Shown here one piece after another: positions 6,376 to 12,368 of a stretch of DNA of 23,955 nucleotides. Position numbers and translations under genes: made by a program. Origin of the DNA: CAZYCC01 sp964645985. GTDB taxonomy: Bacteria > Bacillota > Clostridia > Oscillospirales > CAG-272. Position 1 is the stretch's first letter. Each line of letters begins with the position of its first letter. The stretch covers positions 1 through 23,955 of the forward strand of contig CAZYCC010000018.1 of assembly GCA_964645985.1 (NCBI GenBank), written 5' to 3'. A model generated the notes under the pieces. It had not been told where the DNA came from and ran no database searches. It worked only from the letters and a program-made list of their open reading frames with translations.

Positions 6376-8094
6376 TTACACCCCCACGAGCCCTTTTGCG
6401 TCCTTTTGCATCGCGTCAAGTAGAGCGGCGGTAGCGGGGGCGGAGTCCTCTCTCGCCATTAGGTAGAGCTTCACCTTCGGCTCGGTGCCGGAGGGGCGCA
6501 GGACAACGCTGCTGCCGCCCTCAAGCTCGAAATAAAGCACATCCGAGCGCGGAAGATCGATCCCCTCGGTTTCCCCGTCCGCGCGCGTAGTTTTTCCTGC
6601 AAGGTAGTCGCGCAGGGCGAGCACCCGCAGCCCGGCGATGCTGCGCGGGGGATTACCCCGCAAGCGCGCGAGAAGCGCCGCCCGCCGCGCATCGCCCTCC
6701 GCCCCCTCAAAGAGGAAGTTCTCGGTCCGCTCGTCATAGTAGCCGTATTCCGAAAGGAGCGCCTCCTGCGCGTCGAGCAGGGTCATCCCACGCTCCTTGT
6801 AGTAGCCCGCCATCTCGCAGATAAGCATACTCGCGACGACGGCGTCCTTGTCGCGCGCGTAGGTTCCCTTGAGGTAGCCGTAGCTCTCCTCAAAGCCGAG
6901 CAGGAAGCTGCCCTCCCGCTCCTCGATCACCCCGCCAATATACTTGAACCCGGTGAGGACATTGACGAGCGGCACGCCGTATTTGCGGCAGACGGCGGCG
7001 GCGAGCTCGCTCGTGACGATCGTCTTGACGGCGTAGGGGCGCGGGGGCATATCGCCGTTTGCGGTATGCGCGCGCAGGATGTAATCGAGCAGGAGCGCGC
7101 CCATGCGGTTTCCGGTGATCGTGCGAAACTCGCCCGAGCGCGCGCGCGCCGCCACGCCGACGCGGTCTGCGTCCGGGTCTGTCGCGATGACGAGGTCCGA
7201 GCCCACCTTTTCCGCGAGCGCGATGCCGAGCGCGAAGCCCTCGGGGTTCTCGGGGTTGGGGCTTTGCAGAGTGGGAAAGTCGCCGTCGGCGCTCATCTGC
7301 TCCCCAACAAGAAAGAGCTGCGTTACGCCCGCGCGCCGCAGCGCCTCCGGGACAAGCTTTCGCCCCGCACCGTGAAAGGGGGTGTAGACGACGCGCAGAT
7401 CTCGCGCGACGCGCGGCAGGAGCGCCGTGTCCACCCGCTCGGCAAGCACGCGCGAGAGGTACCGCTCGTCTACTTCCTCCCCGAGCAGCGTCACGCACCC
7501 GCTTGAAAGCTCCCGCTCGACATTTACCTCGTCTATCGCGCGCAGGAGCGGCACGCGCGCGATCCTCTCGCTGACCGCCTCCGCCACCTGCGGGGAGATT
7601 TGCGCGCCGTCGGCGCCGTAGACTTTGTAGCCGTTATATTCCTTGGGGTTGTGAGACGCCGTGATGTTAATGCCGGCGGCGGCGGACAAATCCCGCACGG
7701 CGAAGGAGACCATCGGGGTCGGCCGCAGATCATCGAAGAGATAGACCCGCACGCCCATCGAGGAGAGCACCGCCGCCGCGAGGCGCGCAAAGTCCTCGGA
7801 GTGGCGGCGGCTATCGCGTCCGATGACCACCCCGCGCGCGGCGGCGCCCGGGTCCTCGAGTAGATACGCCGCGAGGCCCCGCGTCGCCGCGGCGACCGTG
7901 TAGCGGTTCATCGCGCCCGGCCCCGGCGCGAGGATGCCGCGCAGCCCCGCCGTCCCGAAGGCGAGCGGCGCGCCGAAAAACCGCGCAATCGCCTCGGGGT
8001 CGCCCGCCATCTCCTCAAGCTGCGATGCCATCTCCGCGTCGCGCGGCGCGACCTCCCGTTGCCACGCGGCAAACGCCGCCTGTGCATTTTTCAT
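6376..8094 (-). CDS. pgm: Phosphoglucomutase/phosphomannomutase (alpha-D-phosphohexomutase family)
   Basis: The enzyme interconverts hexose 1- and 6-phosphates, feeding UDP-glucose, glycogen or cell-wall sugar synthesis. The 572-residue length matches the long Firmicutes PgcA-type proteins. Visible motifs are GTAGLRG (47-53) at the N-terminus, the phosphoserine loop TASHNP (145-150, catalytic Ser147), KEYNGYKVYG, the metal-binding loop DPDADR (306-311), the sugar-binding FEESYGYL and, near the C-terminus, the phosphate-binding RPSGTEPK. All four functional loops are intact. ATG 8094 is chosen because AGGAG lies five bases upstream; the frame extends 47 codons further but into the repeat cluster and without a ribosome site. 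Whether glucose or mannose phosphate is preferred cannot be told from sequence. The gene is on the same strand as, and 435 bases downstream of, the TSCPD gene. Confidence 0.95.
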   Translation of the reverse strand: MKNAQAAFAAWQREVAPRDAEMASQLEEMAGDPEAIARFFGAPLAFGTAGLRGILAPGPGAMNRYTVAAATRGLAAYLLEDPGAAARGVVIGRDSRRHSEDFARLAAAVLSSMGVRVYLFDDLRPTPMVSFAVRDLSAAAGINITASHNPKEYNGYKVYGADGAQISPQVAEAVSERIARVPLLRAIDEVNVERELSSGCVTLLGEEVDERYLSRVLAERVDTALLPRVARDLRVVYTPFHGAGRKLVPEALRRAGVTQLFLVGEQMSADGDFPTLQSPNPENPEGFALGIALAEKVGSDLVIATDPDADRVGVAARARSGEFRTITGNRMGALLLDYILRAHTANGDMPPRPYAVKTIVTSELAAAVCRKYGVPLVNVLTGFKYIGGVIEEREGSFLLGFEESYGYLKGTYARDKDAVVASMLICEMAGYYKERGMTLLDAQEALLSEYGYYDERTENFLFEGAEGDARRAALLARLRGNPPRSIAGLRVLALRDYLAGKTTRADGETEGIDLPRSDVLYFELEGGSSVVLRPSGTEPKVKLYLMAREDSAPATAALLDAMQKDAKGLVGV

Positions 8095-8140
8095 GGGTAC
8101 TCCTACAGGAAAAGACATATCGGGCACTGCGAAAAGCGCC

Positions 8141-8532
8141 CCTTTCGCCCCGCGCGGGGGATTCACCCCGAAAGAGGCGGAGGAGGCAAAACGGCAGCTC
8201 TCTCGCCCCCCGCGCGAGGGGGATTTACCCGGCAACTCGCTGCCTGGCCCCGCGTCATCGCACCCCTCTCCCGCCCCGCGTGAGAGGGGGGTTTTACTGC
8301 GCCGCCGTAGGCGGATTTCTCGCCCGCCCGCGAGGGAGGTTCACACTTGCCTTCTCTCGGGGACGATTTCCCCACAGACCCTCTCTCCCCCGTGCGAGGG
8401 TTTTATAACATCGACCGGGCGGAGCCGGGGACGCTCCCGATCCTCTCCCCCCCGTGCGCGAGAGGGGGTTTGTCGCGAATTGCCGAGCTGTGTCACAGAA
8501 GGCGGATCTCTTCCCCCGTGCGAGGGGGGTTA
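8141..8532. repeat. Cluster of about seven short GC-rich palindromic repeats
   Basis: The 435 bases between the TSCPD gene and pgm are mostly copies of one degenerate unit. Each has a pyrimidine-rich arm of type CCCTCTCNCCCC, a CGTGCG-like centre, then GAGAGGGGG followed by TTTTAC or similar. Copies lie near 8144-8166, 8199-8227, 8264-8297, 8317-8345, 8379-8406, 8442-8470 and 8507-8534. Clear stems are 8263-8270 with 8282-8289, 8202-8206 with 8214-8218, 8319-8323 with 8330-8334, 8379-8383 with 8396-8400 and 8442-8447 with 8460-8465. Copies at 8297 and 8531 share the tail TTACTGCGCCGCC. The last copy contains the stop codon of the TSCPD gene. Spacing is irregular, so this is not a CRISPR array. 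Confidence 0.75.
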
Positions 8533-8826
8533 CTGCGCCGCCTCGACCTCGCGCAGGCGCGGGTCGCGCTTGCCGTCGCGAATGAGCAGCAGCGCCTGGG
8601 CGAGCTGGTCGGGGCAGGAGGTGGGCTTGCTGCCGCAGCGAATGCCGGAAAGAAGCGGGATCACCTCATCGAGCGTGCGCCCGCTCGCGAGCGCGGCAAC
8701 GCCCTGCGTGTTGCCGGAGCAGCCGCCCTCAAAGGAAATCTCGCGGATGGTTTTTTCATCCTCGTCGATTGTAACGAGCACGCTCGAGGAGCAGGTCCCG
8801 CTCGTGCGATACCGATAACTGCGCAT
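8530..8826 (-). CDS. TSCPD domain-containing protein (TIGR03905-like)
   Basis: This is a 98-residue protein with the features of the small clostridial TSCPD family, related to the C-terminal domain of B12-type ribonucleotide reductases: RTSGTCSSSV near the N-terminus, EISFEGGCSGNTQGVAAL in the middle and CGSKPTSCPDQLAQAL toward the end, including the name-giving TSCPD pentapeptide. Cysteines in CSSS, CSGN and CGSKPTSC are conserved and may bind metal, but the role of the stand-alone protein is not established. ATG 8826 sits just behind GGAGG (minus strand), so longer in-frame starts up to 8970 are rejected. The stop codon is embedded in the last unit of the palindromic repeat cluster. No clear terminator separates it from the upstream unknown gene, 243 bases away. 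Confidence 0.88.
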   Translation of the reverse strand: MRSYRYRTSGTCSSSVLVTIDEDEKTIREISFEGGCSGNTQGVAALASGRTLDEVIPLLSGIRCGSKPTSCPDQLAQALLLIRDGKRDPRLREVEAAQ

Positions 8827-9069
8827 AAATCCTCCAAAAAGTGTAAGCGATAGACCCCTCGCGCGAGGCGCAATCGCCCTCCCCGAAACCCCCGCCGCGA
8901 GCCGCTCCCCTGCGGGAAAGGCGCGCGCCCGCGCCACTACGGGAAAGCCGCGCGCCGCCCCCATTCCCAAGAGAATGGTAACCGGAGCTGCCGCGAAAGA
9001 GCGCGCCGCTCGCGCCGCGCGGGGCTTTCCCGGCGCGGGATGTTTTTTGCAATCTCCTCGCGCGATCGA

Positions 9070-10155
9070 TTATTGCCCGAGGACGGCGTAGACACCGCCT
9101 GCGGTGAACGCCGGAAACTCCAGGGCAAGATATAAAAAGAGCGGCAGAAGCGGCGCGGGGTCGCCCGGGCGAGGCAGCCCCACCGTCAGGTGCAGGGCGC
9201 GACCGCCTGCCGCCGGGAGGGTCTGCACCCGCTCGAGCGAAAGCCCCTCGCGCAGCGCGAGCAGCGGCAGTTCGCCGAGCGCGCGCTCGTCCTGCGGCGG
9301 GACAGGCATAGAAAAGGCCGCGAAGCGCGCGCCCGGCGCGAGCGTGAGGACGCGGCGCAGCAGGACATAGCTCGCGCCTCCGAGATCCTGCGAGAGCGGG
9401 ACGAGAAGCGACTTTTTGAGGGCACAGCTGTCAATCAGCTCCTCGACGATGGGCAGACCATGCCCGTCGGCGCTCTCGTGCGGGAGGAGCAGCGCGGTGC
9501 ACTCCCCCGCGCAGAGCAGCTCCGCGCCGCGCGCGAAGCTCTCGACCTCGCGCTCCCGCAAAGGGGGCAGAGCCGCTGCGGCGCGCGCCATCGCCGCGCG
9601 GGAGAAGCGGTTGGGCAGATACGCGACGCACTCGCGCGCGGGAGACGGCGCGAACAGAGTGCCGAATAAGTCCGATGGGCTATCCTGTGCGGCAAGGTCG
9701 GCGGGGCCTCCCACCGCGCCCTCGCGCGGGAGATTTTCTCCCGCGGGGCCGCCGCTTTGCCCGAAGATAAGCGGGGTCAGCTCCTCAACGAGCGCGGCGC
9801 GCAAGGGAAAGGCGTCCTCGGGCCGCAGCTGTGCGAGCACCGGCGCGAGAAAGCTCTCATAGCGGGCGCGCAGCGGGGAGAACATCTCCTCGGGCGCGTC
9901 GCTCGGCAATCGCACCTCCCCGCGCGCGAGCAGCACTGCCGCCTCGCGCAGGCGCAGCCGCGCGACCGTGCGGTCGTCCTCCGCGAGCCGCTCCCGCCGC
10001 AGCAGCTCCCGCCGCAGCAGCGCAAAGGCGTTCTCCTCGCGCACGCGAACCTCCGAAAAAATGGACAGTTCCCCACGCCGCGCCGCTCCCGGCATAACCG
10101 ACGTTCTCACGCGCGGGTGGCAAATGAATCCTTCTAGCAAACGCTCGTGCGGCAC
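9070..10155 (-). CDS. Hypothetical protein, family not recognised
   Basis: The frame is open for 361 codons on the minus strand, and its composition looks coding: alternating Leu/Ala/Arg helices, and Gly/Pro loops. The N-terminal 100 residues contain charged helices (AFALLRRELLRRERLAEDDRT). Around 120-165 there is ESFLAPVLAQLRPEDAFPLRAALVEELTPLIFGQSGG, then a Gly/Ala-rich low-complexity stretch (about 150-180). The C-terminal half has hydrophobic strands (CTALLLPHESADG, SLLVPLSQDLGGASYVLLRRVL, RFAAFSMPVP) and ends with LPLFLYLALEFPAFTAGGVYAVLGQ. No catalytic motif, signal peptide or clear membrane segment was identified. The start is uncertain: GTG 10155 and ATG 10095 are both possible and neither has a good ribosome site. 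It sits between aroC and the TSCPD gene on the same strand. No function is proposed. Confidence 0.65.
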   Translation of the reverse strand: MPHERLLEGFICHPRVRTSVMPGAARRGELSIFSEVRVREENAFALLRRELLRRERLAEDDRTVARLRLREAAVLLARGEVRLPSDAPEEMFSPLRARYESFLAPVLAQLRPEDAFPLRAALVEELTPLIFGQSGGPAGENLPREGAVGGPADLAAQDSPSDLFGTLFAPSPARECVAYLPNRFSRAAMARAAAALPPLREREVESFARGAELLCAGECTALLLPHESADGHGLPIVEELIDSCALKKSLLVPLSQDLGGASYVLLRRVLTLAPGARFAAFSMPVPPQDERALGELPLLALREGLSLERVQTLPAAGGRALHLTVGLPRPGDPAPLLPLFLYLALEFPAFTAGGVYAVLGQ

Positions 10156-10422
10156 GTTTCCCGGGGCGGGATAAATACGACGAGGTTATTCAAGAGAAAC
10201 TGCCGCGTCCTCGCCATCGCGAAGCTCCCGCGCTGCGCTGCGCCCCGTCTCGCCGCGCCGTGGCGGCAAAACCGAGGTTTTCACGCGGCGCGCGGCGGCA
10301 GTTTGCCCTCCGGCGGCTACCCCCCGTTGCGCGGGAGTGGCGCTCTTGCGCGAGTCCCCGCGCGGGAGAAAAGCGGGAGAGGGTAGGAGGGCGCGAGGAG
10401 ATTTTCCTCTACATCGAGGGGG
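10156..10422. other. Intergenic stretch between aroC and the unknown gene, nothing recognised
   Basis: The 267 bases are GC-rich and contain short inverted stretches but no credible ORF, RNA gene or classic terminator. The sequence around 10325-10430 (CCCCCGTTGCGCGGGAG, then GAGGGGGTTATTTCCCC) resembles diverged units of the repeat cluster at 8.1-8.5 kb. Confidence 0.35.
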
Positions 10423-11523
10423 TTATTTCCCCGCGCGACGCGCTTCCTCCTCGTCGAGGAGGAGGTCTGTGAGCGCGAGGGCGGTCATCGCCTCCACGAC
10501 CGGGACGGCGCGCAGCGCGACGCAGGGGTCGTGCCGCCCCCGGATTTGCAGGAGGGCGTTCTCGCCGGTCGCGAGGTTGACCGAGCTCTGAGGCGTGTAA
10601 ATGGAGGGGGTCGGCTTGAAGGCGCAGGTGAAGAGAAGCGGCGCGCCGGTCGTCATTCCCCCGGCGATACCGCCGCAATGGTTGGAGAGGAGGGAAACCC
10701 GACCGTCCTCCATTGCGTATCCGTCGTTCGCCTCGCTGCCGTGCAGGCGCGCGAAGGCGAACCCCTCCCCGAAGGAGATCCCCTTGCAGGCGGGGATACC
10801 GTACAATAGCGAGGACAGCACCCCTTCCACCGAGTAAAAGATATGCTCTCCGAGCCCGACCGGCAGCCCCACCGCCGCGCACTCAACGAGCGCGCCGACC
10901 GAGTCGCCCGCCGCGCGCGCGCGCTCGATCTCGTTCTTTATCGCCTCCCCGTCGCCGAGCGTGGGAATTTCCTTGCCCGGGGAGAGGATTTTCGCGAAAT
11001 CCTCGCGCGAAACGCGCAAGGGATCAAACGCGGTGTCGCGCGCCGCGCCGACCTGCAGAAGGTGCGCGCCGATAGCGATCCTCCTCTGCCGCAAAAATCC
11101 AAGGCATACCCCGCCGAAGAAGGTGGGAATGACGGTCAGGCGCCCGGAAAAATGCCCGCCGCCGCGCAGATCCGCCTGCCCGTGATATTTGACATAGGCG
11201 GGGTAGTCGGCGTGCGAGGGGCGCGGCACGGCCATTTCGCCATAGTCGGACGAGCGGGCGTTATGGTTCTCGACGCGAAGGCAAATCTTGCCGCCGGTCG
11301 TCCTGCCGCCGGAAATTCCCGAGAGGATAATCGGTTCATCGCTCTCGGTTCGCGTGGTCGAGAGGCGGCCGCCGGGGGCGCGCCGGGCGAGTAGCGTGCG
11401 CACCGCCGCCTCATCGTAGTCTATGCCCGCAGGAAGGCCTGTGAGCTCTCCCGCAAGGGCAGGGTCGTGCGACCCGCCCTCGACCGTGAGCGTGAGATGC
11501 CGCCCATGCCAAATACTGCGCAT
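10423..11523 (-). CDS. aroC: Chorismate synthase
   Basis: AroC converts 5-enolpyruvylshikimate 3-phosphate to chorismate using reduced FMN, the last step of the shikimate pathway. The protein has 366 residues, the normal length. Recognisable segments are RRAPGGRLSTTRTESD (48-63), LSGISGGRTTGG, RPSHADYPAYVKYHG (101-115, with the catalytic-type His104), RGGGHFSGRLT (120-130), SFGEGFAFARLHGSEAND, NHCGGIAGGMTTGAPL and KPTPSIYTPQ. The N-terminal signature, normally GESHG, reads GGSHD (16-20): the His is kept but the Glu and last Gly are replaced. ATG 11523 gives the usual N-terminus; the frame runs open a further 82 codons, but those residues do not look like protein. No Shine-Dalgarno sequence is visible. 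A good promoter lies far upstream (11876-11904), implying a leader of about 345 nt. The stop codon overlaps a GAGGGGGTTA string like that in the 8.1-8.5 kb repeats. Confidence 0.95.
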   Translation of the reverse strand: MRSIWHGRHLTLTVEGGSHDPALAGELTGLPAGIDYDEAAVRTLLARRAPGGRLSTTRTESDEPIILSGISGGRTTGGKICLRVENHNARSSDYGEMAVPRPSHADYPAYVKYHGQADLRGGGHFSGRLTVIPTFFGGVCLGFLRQRRIAIGAHLLQVGAARDTAFDPLRVSREDFAKILSPGKEIPTLGDGEAIKNEIERARAAGDSVGALVECAAVGLPVGLGEHIFYSVEGVLSSLLYGIPACKGISFGEGFAFARLHGSEANDGYAMEDGRVSLLSNHCGGIAGGMTTGAPLLFTCAFKPTPSIYTPQSSVNLATGENALLQIRGRHDPCVALRAVPVVEAMTALALTDLLLDEEEARRAGK

Positions 11524-11868
11524 AAAGGGAAAGAAGTCCGCCGCGCCGCCCCCGGGAGAGGACGCGCGGCGCGGGAAGGAGAGTAAAAGCGGCGCGGAAC
11601 CGCGCGCGGGCGCGGGCGCGAGAAAACACCCCGGGGAAGTGGAAACAGGCGAACAGGGACTTGAAGCGAGCGCGGATACGCGCGGGAGTGAGGAGAGACG
11701 TCCATTCGCCCGCCTATCGCCGCGAGTTTTTGCGGGCGCGCGAGCGCGGGGAAGCTGTGCCGCCGTCAAAGTCTACAGCAACCGCAAGAGCAAATGCCGC
11801 GAGAGCGCGCGGAGGACGCGCAAGAGCGCCGCCTCCCGGTGCGGCCCGATCTGCCGCGCCGCCGGGGT
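11524..11868 (-). other. Long putative aroC leader without a recognised regulatory element
   Basis: This lies between the promoter at 11876-11904 and the aroC ATG. I looked for T-box, attenuator and riboswitch signatures and saw none. One short hairpin (GCGCG 11592-11596 with CGCGC 11601-11605, followed on the minus strand by CGCTTTTA) could be a weak attenuator. No credible ORF was seen on either strand. Confidence 0.35.
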
Positions 11869-11875
11869 TTTTAGT

Positions 11876-11904
11876 AGTATAGCAAATTTCGCGCCCGCTT
11901 GCAA
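11876..11904 (-). promoter_or_regulatory. Sigma-A type promoter reading toward aroC
   Basis: Read on the minus strand, -35 TTGCAA (11899-11904), spacer 17 nt, -10 TATACT (11876-11881). Transcription would start near 11869. aroC is the first recognisable gene downstream, so the transcript would have a leader of about 345 nt. Confidence 0.72.
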
Positions 11905-11989
11905 GGGGGAACCCTCGCCCGCAAGGACGGGTAGAACCCGCGCTGTGGGATTCCCCCGGAAAGAACCACTCCCACCCTCGCCATGCCCT

Positions 11990-12089
11990 NNNNNNNNNNN
12001 NNNNNNNNNNNNNNNNNNNNNNNNNNNNNNNNNNNNNNNNNNNNNNNNNNNNNNNNNNNNNNNNNNNNNNNNNNNNNNNNNNNNNNNNN
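11990..12089. other. Assembly gap (100 N)
   Basis: Exactly 100 N, a conventional scaffold spacer, so the true size is unknown. Both flanks are C/T-rich and share strings such as CCCTCGCC (left flank 11974-11981, right flank 12091-12098), which suggests that a repeat broke the assembly. Confidence 0.95.
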
Positions 12090-12235
12090 GCCCTCGCCCC
12101 CACTCCTTTCGCGCCGCGCGGCGCGTGTCCCTCGCCCTGAACACCCGAGCGGCTCCCTCACCGTCCCGCGCTCCCCCCTCCGCGCTCGCTCCTTCCGTCC
12201 GGCCGCCGCGAGGCGCGCCGCGTGCGCGGCGTCTC

Positions 12236-12264
12236 TTGACATTTCCGCGCGTTTATGGTATGAT
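12236..12264 (+). promoter_or_regulatory. Consensus promoter for the secreted peptidase gene
   Basis: -35 TTGACA (12236-12241), 17-nt spacer and -10 TATGAT (12259-12264), preceded by TGG (extended -10). The start site would be near 12271, giving a leader of about 98 nt. Confidence 0.87.
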
Positions 12265-12368
12265 TTTTCTAACTTCTTTTCCCGCGGACGCGGCGATGTG
12301 CGATCGAAATGCCCTCGCCGCCGCTCTCCGTTCCCAGCTATCTTTTTCTTACGAAAGGGAGAACCGCT

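Noticed and set aside
8141..8532. CRISPR array
   Set aside because: Repeat units are degenerate and palindromic, spacing is irregular, there are no unique spacers of constant length and no cas genes.
11524..11769. N-terminal extension of chorismate synthase by 82 codons
   Set aside because: It starts at a TTG without a ribosome site and has an Arg/Pro/Ser-rich sequence. The protein from 11523 already has normal family length and N-terminus.
11524..11868. T-box or amino-acid attenuator upstream of aroC
   Set aside because: No GGGTGGNACCGCG-type T-box sequence, no leader peptide rich in Trp, Tyr or Phe codons and no convincing terminator.
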